Below are positions 44,462 through 52,205 of a DNA stretch of 64,000 bases, piece by piece. Source of the stretch: Variovorax guangxiensis (GTDB lineage: Bacteria > Pseudomonadota > Gammaproteobacteria > Burkholderiales > Burkholderiaceae_C); NCBI RefSeq assembly GCF_003952165.1, contig NZ_RXFT01000018.1, positions 1 to 64,000 of the forward strand. Reading direction: 5' to 3'. A program made the translations under genes and the position numbers. Within the stretch, counting starts at the first letter, position 1, and each line of letters begins with the position of its first letter. The notes beneath the pieces were generated by a model. The model saw only the letters and a list, made by a program, of their open reading frames with translations. It had not been told where the DNA came from and ran no database searches.

Positions 44462-46507
44462 ATGCCAACAGGCGCAGCGCGGGCAATCCGCGTTCTCACC
44501 GCTTCTTGTGCCGCGATGCCCATGCTGGGCGGGCAACCCGCACTGGAGCCCATCGCCATCGATGGCGACGAAGGTTTGAGCAAGCTTTTCCGCTACACCC
44601 TGACGCTCGGCACGCCCGAGCAGGCCGGCTACAACGAGCGGCAGGCCGCCAACGTGAACGTCAAGGGACTCGTGGGCGAGACGCTCACCGCGCACATCGT
44701 GCTCGACGGCCGCCCCGGTTCCGGCGACGGCAAGCGTCACATCTCGGGCCTGGTCACGCGCGTGCGCTTTCTGCGCCTGGAAAACCGCCGCGCACTGTAC
44801 GAAGCGGTGATCGAGCCCTGGTTCACGCTGGCCACGCGCACGAGCGACTACCGGATATTCCAGAACAAGACCGTGCTCGATATCCTCGGAGAGGTCCTGT
44901 TCGACTACGACTTTGCCCATGAGGTGAAGGTCGTCCGCAGCTATCCGGCGCGCGAGTTCCAGGTCCAGTACGGCGAAAGCGACTTCGACTTCGTCGCGCG
45001 CCTGTTGCACGAATGGGGCCTGTACTACTTCTTCGAGCACTCCGAAGCTAGTCACAAGCTGGTGATCGTCGACGACATGTCCGCGCATCAGCCGTACGTC
45101 GATGCGGGCTACCAGAAAATCCCCTTCTACGGCGCCGACGACACCGTACGCGCCGAGCACTGCGACCGGTTCAACGCCTGCGAAACGCTGCAAAGCGGCC
45201 AGTGGGTCACCGACGATTTCGATTTCAAGCGGCCCAGGGCCCGACTTCAGCAGGTGAGCGCAATGCCGCGCAGAACAGCGCAAAGCAACCAGGAGCGCTA
45301 TGGCTGGCCAGGCGACTACGTCGTCGAGTCCGAGGGTGAGCAGTTGGTGCGCACCCGAATGGAGGAAACCGGCAGCCAGGGCGAGCGCGCCAGCGGCTCT
45401 GGAAACCTGCGCGCCGTGGTGCCGGGTTGCCTGATGACGCTGGAGCGGCATCCGCAGAACGAGTCCAACCGCGAATACCTCGTGACACATGCGCACCTGC
45501 GGCTGCAGGACATCGGCGATGCCAGTGCGCAGCAGGAGTTCGAGTGCCGGGTCGACTTCGAGGTGATCCCCTCGAGCAAGATCTTTCGCGCGCCCCCACC
45601 GGACGTTCCGCGCCCGCGCACCGCGGGCCCGCAGACCGCGATCGTCACGGGCCCGGCCGGGCGCGAAATATGGACCGACGAATACGGCCGGGTGAAGCTG
45701 AGCTTTCATTGGAACCGCTACTGCACGAAGGATGAGAACAGCTCCTGCTGGGTGCGAGTGTCGTCGCCCTGGGCCGGCACCAACTTCGGGGGCATCCAGA
45801 TTCCGCGCATCGGGCAGGAGGTGATCGTCGACTTCGAGAACGGCGATCCCGACCGTCCCATCGTCACCGGCCGTGTCTATAACGCCGACAACATGCCACC
45901 CTGGACGCTGCCCGCCAACGCGACGCAAAGCGGCATGCTCACCCGCAGCTCGGAGGGCGCGACCGACGCCAATGCCAACGCGCTGCGCTTCGAGGACAAG
46001 AAGGGTGCCGAGCAGGTGTGGCTGCACGCCGAGCGAAACCAGGACGTCGAGGTCGAGAACGACGAGACGCACTGGGTGGGTCGTGACCGCAGCAAGACCA
46101 TCGATCGCGACGAGACCGTAAAGGTCGGCCATGACCGCACCGAAACCGTGGGTCACGACGAGACCATCACCATCGGCAACAACCGCATGGAGACGATCAA
46201 GGCCAACGAGCTGCTGACGGTGCTGCAGAACATGAACCGCTTCGTCGCGCTCACTTCGTCGGAGGAAGTCGGCATCGCCAAGACATCGCTGGTCGGGCTG
46301 ACCCAGACGGTTGCGGTGGGCAAGAGCAAGAGCGAGACCATCGGCGAGGATTTTTCGCTCGATGTCGGCGAGAGGCTCGTGATCACGGTGGGCAAGAGCC
46401 GGCTCGAAATGACGAAGGATGGCCAGGTGACGCTCACCGGCGCCAAGTTCGACTTCCGGGCCACCGGCGCGGTGCGGATCAACGGCAAGGTCATCGACCT
46501 CTGCTGA
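44462..46507 (+). CDS. vgrG: VgrG spike protein, island A
   Basis: A 681-residue VgrG. The gp27-like part includes LFRYTLTLGTPEQ, ISGLVTRVRFL and VQYGESDFDFVARLLHEWG; the gp5/OB-fold part has WTDEYGRVKLSFHWNR and SSCWVRVSSPWAGTNFGGIQ with IPRIGQEVIVDFENGDPDRP; then come the repeated beta-helix residues (HWVGRDRSKTIDRDETVKVG). It ends at the helix tip without an effector extension. It should load the DUF4150 PAAR-like toxin encoded next, probably with help of the DUF2169 protein. Confidence 0.94.
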   Translation: MPTGAARAIRVLTASCAAMPMLGGQPALEPIAIDGDEGLSKLFRYTLTLGTPEQAGYNERQAANVNVKGLVGETLTAHIVLDGRPGSGDGKRHISGLVTRVRFLRLENRRALYEAVIEPWFTLATRTSDYRIFQNKTVLDILGEVLFDYDFAHEVKVVRSYPAREFQVQYGESDFDFVARLLHEWGLYYFFEHSEASHKLVIVDDMSAHQPYVDAGYQKIPFYGADDTVRAEHCDRFNACETLQSGQWVTDDFDFKRPRARLQQVSAMPRRTAQSNQERYGWPGDYVVESEGEQLVRTRMEETGSQGERASGSGNLRAVVPGCLMTLERHPQNESNREYLVTHAHLRLQDIGDASAQQEFECRVDFEVIPSSKIFRAPPPDVPRPRTAGPQTAIVTGPAGREIWTDEYGRVKLSFHWNRYCTKDENSSCWVRVSSPWAGTNFGGIQIPRIGQEVIVDFENGDPDRPIVTGRVYNADNMPPWTLPANATQSGMLTRSSEGATDANANALRFEDKKGAEQVWLHAERNQDVEVENDETHWVGRDRSKTIDRDETVKVGHDRTETVGHDETITIGNNRMETIKANELLTVLQNMNRFVALTSSEEVGIAKTSLVGLTQTVAVGKSKSETIGEDFSLDVGERLVITVGKSRLEMTKDGQVTLTGAKFDFRATGAVRINGKVIDLC

Positions 46508-46544
46508 GACCTCGGCCCCCAAGGAAACCAGGACACCGCGATCC

Positions 46545-48287
46545 ATGGCGCTGGACCCCAAGGCCACCGCCTCGTCGGCGTTCCTGTCGGCATCCCCGGG
46601 TGGGGCGTTCCCGGGCGGCGCGGCATCGGGCCGTATCGCTCGCCTCGCCGTCGTCATCGGCAAGCCCGCACCCAGGTCGCCCGGGAGCGCCGCACCGCCC
46701 GAGGCTGGCCGGGACGCGGGGCAGGCGATCGTGGTTTGCACCGCTCCCGATGTGTGCAAGACGCCCATCGGCTCGTCGACGCCACCCATCCCGTACCAGA
46801 TCATCGGCAAGCTCGGCGACGACTCCAACACTTCGCAGGACGTGTTCCTCACGGGTCTCAAGGCCTTCAGGTTCGACAGCGTCGTCACGCGCGTGAAGGG
46901 CGACGAGGCGGGCTCGGCCACGGGCATCAAGTCGGGCACTGTCGGCGACATCGCGGAGCCGAAGACTGCGTCCACGGTCGTCCGGGTCAATGGCCAGTGG
47001 CTGGTACGCGATGGCGACACCTTCTGGATGAACCGGCGCAACACCGTCGGAGAGCTGAATTACAAGAAGGACCGCGGCACGTATTGGTCGCCCGACGACG
47101 GCAGCGCCATCGACGACAGCGAGGCCGAGGCGCTTATCGCGCAAGCGCGTGCCGATGGCGCCGTCATCGAGTACTACGAGACCGACCAGGAGAAGACCGG
47201 CAAGGCACGCCTCATCCCCGCGACGGGCATGGCCGACTATGCGAGCCTGGTTCGCACGGCGATGGGCGAAAAGCCCATCCTGCTCGCACAGGCCCAACTG
47301 CAGCAGATGCCCAATGCCACGGTCAGCGACGTACGCCCCGGCATGATCCCGCAGTCCCGGCCGGCTCCAACGCCAAGCTTCCAGCCCGGCCCGGCGGCCA
47401 ACGACAACATCTTCCGGCCGCCCGCTGGCATGCCCCGGCCCGCAGGAAGCACCGGAATGGCCGGCAAGGCCGCGGGCGTCGCGGGAAAGATGCTCTTCGT
47501 GCTCTGGATAGTGCAGGGTGCGCCGATGCCCGGCGAGAACCTCATCCTCGGCAAGTCCGGAGCCAGGCAAGTTCTGGAAGGCATCAACCCGCAGACGCCG
47601 CAGGAACAGGCCATCTACGACCAGGCCCTGAATCATCTTGCCGAATACAAGGCCGGCGTCTACGACTCGTGGTGGCCCACGGGTGCCGACAAGTTCGACG
47701 CGGAGGTGCGCAAGGCCGTCGAAGACCAGATCGCCCAGGAGCGTACACGCGCGCAGCAACAGCAACAGCAGGCACAGGCTTCGCATACTCAGGCCGCGGC
47801 CAATCCCGACCCAAAGGCCGGCGTGCGCGTCGAGGGCAAGCCCGACCCCTGCAATCCGGGCGCGCACGGCAAGAACGACTGCCCGCCGGGACAGGATTCC
47901 CATCACATCATCGCGGACTACATCCTGCGGCTCGGAACCCGCAAGGCTCCCGGCCCGCGCGTGCCAGGCGCGCCTTCGCTGGACGAGGGCCCGGCGATCT
48001 GCCTCTCCGAGGACGAGCACCGCGACGTACACCGGCTGATGGACAACGCGATCCGCACGGCGGGGGGCGCCACCGGCACCGTGCCCTTCGAGAAGGTCAA
48101 GCAGATCGCCTACGACGCACTCGGCAAGGCCAAGCCCGACTGCAAGGGCAAATTCGAGGCCGCAACCGACGAGTTCTTCAAGAAGATCTCGAACGACGCA
48201 CTGGTGCGAGCCTACAAATCCGCCTCGAAGGTCGTGAAGGCGGCTGCGCGAGATGCCCTCAAGGCCTCGGGCTGGCCGATCGAATAG
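46545..48287 (+). CDS. DUF4150 (PAAR-like) effector with a His-rich nuclease-like C-terminus
   Basis: A 580-residue polymorphic toxin. Residues about 60-165 are a DUF4150/PAAR-like spike tip (IPYQIIGKLGDDSNTSQDVF, ASTVVRVNGQWLVRDGDTFW). A Pro-rich linker, a hydrophobic patch and a glutamine run follow. The last 130 residues have DSHHIIADYILRLGTR (His453-His454) and a second site SEDEHRDVHR (His492, His496), an arrangement typical of HNH/His-Me-finger metal nucleases in toxin tips. It is encoded between vgrG and a candidate immunity gene. Nuclease activity is a prediction from the histidine pattern; the exact family is not identified. Confidence 0.8.
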   Translation: MALDPKATASSAFLSASPGGAFPGGAASGRIARLAVVIGKPAPRSPGSAAPPEAGRDAGQAIVVCTAPDVCKTPIGSSTPPIPYQIIGKLGDDSNTSQDVFLTGLKAFRFDSVVTRVKGDEAGSATGIKSGTVGDIAEPKTASTVVRVNGQWLVRDGDTFWMNRRNTVGELNYKKDRGTYWSPDDGSAIDDSEAEALIAQARADGAVIEYYETDQEKTGKARLIPATGMADYASLVRTAMGEKPILLAQAQLQQMPNATVSDVRPGMIPQSRPAPTPSFQPGPAANDNIFRPPAGMPRPAGSTGMAGKAAGVAGKMLFVLWIVQGAPMPGENLILGKSGARQVLEGINPQTPQEQAIYDQALNHLAEYKAGVYDSWWPTGADKFDAEVRKAVEDQIAQERTRAQQQQQQAQASHTQAAANPDPKAGVRVEGKPDPCNPGAHGKNDCPPGQDSHHIIADYILRLGTRKAPGPRVPGAPSLDEGPAICLSEDEHRDVHRLMDNAIRTAGGATGTVPFEKVKQIAYDALGKAKPDCKGKFEAATDEFFKKISNDALVRAYKSASKVVKAAARDALKASGWPIE

Positions 48288-48338
48288 AGTGAAGCGAAGC
48301 ACCCTTACAACCCACGCCGCACGGACATCATCACCCAC

Positions 48339-49349
48339 ATGGAACAGTTTCCGCTTCCTCCCTCCACGCCTCAGTTGCGCATCGAAACAGGTGTCGCAGC
48401 GAGTCGCCAGTTCCTGATCGTCTCGTGCTCGAAGCTCGAGGAGCGCTTCGACGGCTTTGCGCGTCTTTGCCTCTTCACGCCTGACAAGCCCGTGCAGTGG
48501 CGCTACTTCGATCTGCCGCTGAACGTCAGCGCCGCTGCGCTGCAAAGTGCAGGCGATCCCGATGGCGCGGCGCAGGCCTTCGTCTTTGCCGCCGAGGACG
48601 GAGACATCGTCCGGTTGCCGCTCGGCAAGCCGCCGGTGATGGAGCGCATCGTCGGCGCAGGCCTCTGGGACGACGACTCCGAGGGCTGGGGCTACATGAA
48701 TGCGGTGCGCCAGGTCGGTGCCCGCCTCTACGCCTGCGGCGATGGCGGTCAGGTCTATCGCCGAGAAAGCGAGAGTGGGGTTGAAAGCGAAGGCAACTGG
48801 GTGCACGTCGACGACGGCCTGCTGCAGCCCGCTGACGGCGAGCACAACCTGATGCTGAACGCGATCGATGGGCCTGGCGAGGACTCGATCTATCTCGCCG
48901 GATGGGACTCGGACCGCAACGCCGGCCTGCTGTTCCACCGCGGGGCCGATGGCGCCTGGACGCGGATTTCGATCGAAGCCGCGAAGCTCACCGGACTGTG
49001 CGTGGAAGGCCCCGATGCAGTCTGGGCTTGCGGCTATGGCGGTGTGCTGCTGCGAGGCAGCCGTGCGGCCGGTTTCACCGACGTCTCGGCGCTCGACGAC
49101 ACCCGCAACTACAGCGGCGTGGCGATCTACGGCGGCAAGGTCTACCTCGCCACCTCCGAGGGGCTGTTCGTGCGCGAGGGCGACGCAATCATGCCGGTGG
49201 ATACCGGCCTCTTGCCGGCGCACGTCGACGGCCACGTGCTGCAGGCGGTCGATGGCGTGCTCTGGTCGATCGGCTACCGGGACATCGTGCGCTTCGACGG
49301 CGCTCGTTGGGAGCGCATCTTGTTCCCGGGCAACCCGCCCATCGCCTGA
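48339..49349 (+). CDS. Beta-propeller-like protein, possible immunity protein
   Basis: A 336-residue protein built of repeated blades with Gly-Trp/Tyr motifs (GARLYACGDGGQVYRR, DSIYLAGWDSDRNAGLLFHR, DAVWACGYGGVLLRGS, GKVYLATSEGLFVREGD, GVLWSIGYRDIVRFDG), consistent with a beta-propeller. There is no signal peptide, so it is cytoplasmic. It follows the DUF4150 toxin by 51 bases, the usual place for an immunity gene, and a cytoplasmic antitoxin would suit a nuclease. The same kind of protein could also be an adaptor. I do not recognise a named family. Confidence 0.6.
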   Translation: MEQFPLPPSTPQLRIETGVAASRQFLIVSCSKLEERFDGFARLCLFTPDKPVQWRYFDLPLNVSAAALQSAGDPDGAAQAFVFAAEDGDIVRLPLGKPPVMERIVGAGLWDDDSEGWGYMNAVRQVGARLYACGDGGQVYRRESESGVESEGNWVHVDDGLLQPADGEHNLMLNAIDGPGEDSIYLAGWDSDRNAGLLFHRGADGAWTRISIEAAKLTGLCVEGPDAVWACGYGGVLLRGSRAAGFTDVSALDDTRNYSGVAIYGGKVYLATSEGLFVREGDAIMPVDTGLLPAHVDGHVLQAVDGVLWSIGYRDIVRFDGARWERILFPGNPPIA

Positions 49350-49361
49350 GGCGGGCTGCCC

Positions 49362-49880
49362 ATGCCTTTGTGGAAGAGCGATGTGGAATGGGTGGCCGAG
49401 GCAGCCCAGCGCATCGGCTGCCATGGCCTCGGCGACTGGCTGCCTGGTTTTTCCGAATGGGCGGAGCTCACGCCAGCGGCGTGCCCGCCGTCGGAGCCTT
49501 CGTGTGTCCCGGCGCACTACGCCAGCCTGTCGCGCGGCCTTCGCATGCGGCTGCGCAGTGCCTACGCAACCCCGGCCCTCGACCCGGAGCATTGGGTGTT
49601 GCACGAACTCGAGATCGATGCCGCAAGGCTGCCGCTGCCCTTCGGCCTCGATGCCGGGCGAGAGACTCCGCAGGGCGCGCGAAGAAAGCTGTCGGCGGAC
49701 ACGGCCTTCGGCCGCAGCGCCGATCTGCGTGCAGGCAGGCGCCGCATCATTCACTTCCTGGCCGACGGTCGCGTGGTGGGCGTGGACTTCAAGGTCCCGA
49801 TGCTGGGAATCGAATCCGTGCTCCTGCAGCGCGTGGTGGCCATGCCCGATTTCCGGACCATGAGGGAGGAGGCGAGGTGA
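49362..49880 (+). CDS. Unknown protein of T6SS island A
   Basis: A 172-residue cytoplasmic protein I do not recognise. It has an acidic/aromatic start (WKSDVEWVAEAAQRIGCHGL), a Pro/Cys-containing middle and a C-terminus ending in VVGVDFKVPMLGIESVLLQR. It lies 12 bases after the propeller-like gene, and its stop overlaps the GTG start of the TusA-like gene, so it belongs to the island operon. No signal peptide or membrane segment is seen. Confidence 0.6.
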   Translation: MPLWKSDVEWVAEAAQRIGCHGLGDWLPGFSEWAELTPAACPPSEPSCVPAHYASLSRGLRMRLRSAYATPALDPEHWVLHELEIDAARLPLPFGLDAGRETPQGARRKLSADTAFGRSADLRAGRRRIIHFLADGRVVGVDFKVPMLGIESVLLQRVVAMPDFRTMREEAR

Positions 49881-50188
49881 CGTCCTTCGATACGGGCCCG
49901 GCACGACCTGCCATCTTCCTGCCGGCGAGCAAGGCGCCTGCTTCCGATGCTGTCGGCAAAGTACCTGCGCTGCATATCGACGCCCGCGGCACTCGCTGCC
50001 CGACGCCGCTGCTGCGTCTGCGCAAGGCCCTGCGGCACTGTGAACCGGGGCAGGTGCTCGAACTCGCAGCCGACGACCCTGCCGCCTTCACCGAGATTCC
50101 ACGTGCGCTCGCCGAGTTGCCGGCGCAACTGTTCGCTACGCGTGACGAGGGTGCGTACTGGGTCTTCATGGTTCTGCGGTATCGATGA
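49877..50188 (+). CDS. TusA/SirA-like sulfur carrier domain protein
   Basis: A 103-residue protein starting at a GTG that overlaps the previous stop (GTGA), with GGAGG upstream. After a 30-residue leader it has a TusA-type domain: ALHIDARGTRCPTPLLRLRK with the Cys-Pro-x-Pro motif intact, then LELAADDPAAFTEIP. TusA proteins carry persulfide sulfur in tRNA thiolation and molybdenum cofactor synthesis. Its place inside a T6SS effector operon, overlapping genes on both sides, is unusual; it may be a structural adaptor that reuses the fold. Family call is good, role unknown. Confidence 0.78.
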   Translation: MTSFDTGPARPAIFLPASKAPASDAVGKVPALHIDARGTRCPTPLLRLRKALRHCEPGQVLELAADDPAAFTEIPRALAELPAQLFATRDEGAYWVFMVLRYR

Positions 50189-51390
50189 GGACGCGACCGC
50201 CCGTACCCCGCTTCTCGACCCCTCACGACGCTCCGATCCAGCCCGACATGGCTCCTCACCTCGAGAACCGCACTCCTTTCAATGCCCTGGCTTTCTCGCA
50301 GTTCCACCGCGACGGCACCGACATGGCCGTACTCGCGGTGCGCGGCAGCTTTCATCTCGTGCCAGGTGCGCCGCTGGTGCTTGCACCTCGACAGCACGAA
50401 CTCGAGTTCGCAGACCGCTACGAGGGCGATCCCGCCCATGGCTTGCTGGTGCGGACCTGCGACATCGTGCCCTTCAGGCCGGCGGCCGATCTCACCATCC
50501 TTGGCGCGAGCTGGGCGCCGCAGGGCGTGGAGGCCTGTTCGTGGCTGACCGGGGTGCGACTGGGCAGACTCGAGAAAGTCCTGCGGGTGCACGGCCCGAG
50601 AGTCTGGCAGTGCACCGCGAGGCAAAAGGACGACGACACGCACGCGGCGTCCGGAGGAACGAAGGATTGGGCGCTCTCGCCCGCCCGGCCGGTGAAAGCC
50701 GTGGCGCTCGACTGGCGCGGAGCTTTCGGGGGAGCAATACCGGGCACGGGCGACGGGCAGGCGCCCGTCGATGTCCATCGCCACAACCCCATCGGATGCG
50801 GCATCGTCGACGCGGAGCACAGTCCGGAGGATGCCGACATTCCCGCGCCTTGCATTGAAGACCCGGCCGACCCGGTTCTCGACTGGCGCCGCCACGACTA
50901 CGTGCCGCAAGGCTTCGCCCCTTTGCCGCCGGTATGGCGGCCGCGCCAGCAGTTCACAGGCACCTTCGACGACGCGTGGCTGGAAGCCAAGCATCCCCTG
51001 CTGCCCGACGACTTCGACTACCGCTTCTACCAGTACGCCGCGCCTGGCCTCATCCATGAGGAGCGCCTGAACGGCGATGAAGAGCTGCAGCTCCTTCACA
51101 TGCATCCCGCCCACTCTCACATCCAGGTCTGGCTGCCGGGCCTGCGCTTGTCTGCCGCCGCACATTGGACAGATGGAGAAGCCGCCGCGCTGGAGATGAC
51201 CCTCGACGGTGTTCACGTCGACATGAATTCCGACCCGGCGTCGGTCTACCTTACGTGGCGCTGCTGGCTTCCCAAGCGATCCGGCATCCAGTTGATGGAA
51301 CTGCGGATCGAGAATCCGTCCAGGTTGCTGGAGACTGGGAGCCGCTATGTGGGGAGCGAGCGCGTGACGGGAGCGCCGTATCCGTCGTAG
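50185..51390 (+). CDS. DUF2169 T6SS adaptor/chaperone
   Basis: A 401-residue DUF2169-type protein (LENRTPFNALAFSQFHRDGT, LAVRGSFHLVPG, DWRGAFGGAIPGTGDG, HNPIGCGI, RYGG-like FTGTFDDAWLEAKHPLLPDD). DUF2169 proteins are effector-specific T6SS adaptors commonly encoded with PAAR-like (DUF4150) toxins. Its ATG overlaps the stop of the TusA-like gene. It is the last gene of island A and probably loads the toxin at 46545-48287 on the VgrG tip. Confidence 0.85.
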   Translation: MRTRPPVPRFSTPHDAPIQPDMAPHLENRTPFNALAFSQFHRDGTDMAVLAVRGSFHLVPGAPLVLAPRQHELEFADRYEGDPAHGLLVRTCDIVPFRPAADLTILGASWAPQGVEACSWLTGVRLGRLEKVLRVHGPRVWQCTARQKDDDTHAASGGTKDWALSPARPVKAVALDWRGAFGGAIPGTGDGQAPVDVHRHNPIGCGIVDAEHSPEDADIPAPCIEDPADPVLDWRRHDYVPQGFAPLPPVWRPRQQFTGTFDDAWLEAKHPLLPDDFDYRFYQYAAPGLIHEERLNGDEELQLLHMHPAHSHIQVWLPGLRLSAAAHWTDGEAAALEMTLDGVHVDMNSDPASVYLTWRCWLPKRSGIQLMELRIENPSRLLETGSRYVGSERVTGAPYPS

Positions 51391-51649
51391 TCGCTCGGTC
51401 GGCACCTGTAGTTCTTTTTATGCATGTCGTTCGGCACTGTCGGGGTGAAGATGCCTCGCCTAGGATGCAAACGTAGTTTCCAGCACGCGATGCAGCTCGA
51501 ATGCGTTGTGTCCTGGAGATGGCCCGGCTTCGCTGTGTCACCAGCGCTGGCGCCATCAGTTCGTGATTCGCTGCCGTCCTTCCGCAAAAGAAGGGCGGCT
51601 GGTTCCTGGTGCCCCCGTTCGGGCACGCAATTTCGAGGGAGTTGATCTC
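51391..51649. other. Intergenic region before island B
   Basis: This 259-base gap holds no gene that I can support. It should carry the promoter of the second hcp. Its sequence differs from the leader of the first hcp except next to the start codon. Confidence 0.5.
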
Positions 51650-52132
51650 ATGGCAGTAGACATGTTCATGCGCGTCGAAGGCGCGAACGGCGAATCGAAG
51701 GATTCGAACCACAAGGAGTGGACGGACATCAAGTCGTTCGCCTGGGGCGCCACGCAGCCCGGCAACATGGTCAGCGGTGGTGGCGGCGGTGTCGGCAAGG
51801 CCAGCTTCAACGACCTGCAGGTGCTGGCGCGCATCGACAAGGCGGCGCCTTCGGTGCTGAAGAACTGCGCGAGCGGCAAGCACCTGGGCAAGGTGGAAGT
51901 GTCGGTGTGCAAGGCCGGCGGCTCGCAGATCGAGTACACGCGCGTCACGCTCGAAGAGGTGCTGGTCACCTCGGTGCAGTACACGGCCGAGCAGGGCTCG
52001 GACGCGGTGTTCGTGCAGTACTCGTTCCAGGCCGCGAAGGTGAAGCAGCAGTACTGGGAGCAGACCGACAAGGGCGGCAAGGGCGCCGAGACGGTGCTGG
52101 GCTGGAACATCAAGGAAAACAAGGAGGCCTGA
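51650..52132 (+). CDS. hcp: Hcp, T6SS tube protein (copy 2)
   Basis: A 160-residue Hcp identical in sequence to copy 1 at 43846-44328. The genes differ at about ten synonymous third positions. I chose the ATG that begins MAVDMF, matching copy 1; reading is open 144 bases further upstream without related sequence. It leads island B and is followed by a hairpin before the vgrG gene. Confidence 0.95.
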   Translation: MAVDMFMRVEGANGESKDSNHKEWTDIKSFAWGATQPGNMVSGGGGGVGKASFNDLQVLARIDKAAPSVLKNCASGKHLGKVEVSVCKAGGSQIEYTRVTLEEVLVTSVQYTAEQGSDAVFVQYSFQAAKVKQQYWEQTDKGGKGAETVLGWNIKENKEA

Positions 52133-52142
52133 ACTCCCTTTG

Positions 52143-52179
52143 CCCGGCGCGGCGTGCCACTCGCGCGGCCCGCGCCGGG
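52143..52179 (+). terminator. GC-rich hairpin between hcp and vgrG (island B)
   Basis: CCCGGCGCG and CGCGCCGGG form a perfect 9-base stem around a 19-base loop, just after the hcp stop. No T run follows, so it may stabilise the hcp transcript end or only pause transcription. It occupies the same place as the terminator in island A. Confidence 0.55.
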
Positions 52180-52205
52180 TTCATTGACCAGGGAGCTTTC
52201 CAGGA

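Noticed and set aside
47740-47790. CAG/CAA-rich repeat in the DUF4150 toxin gene as a mobile or slippage element
   Set aside because: It only encodes a short glutamine run in the linker and is too short and mixed in codons to suggest more.
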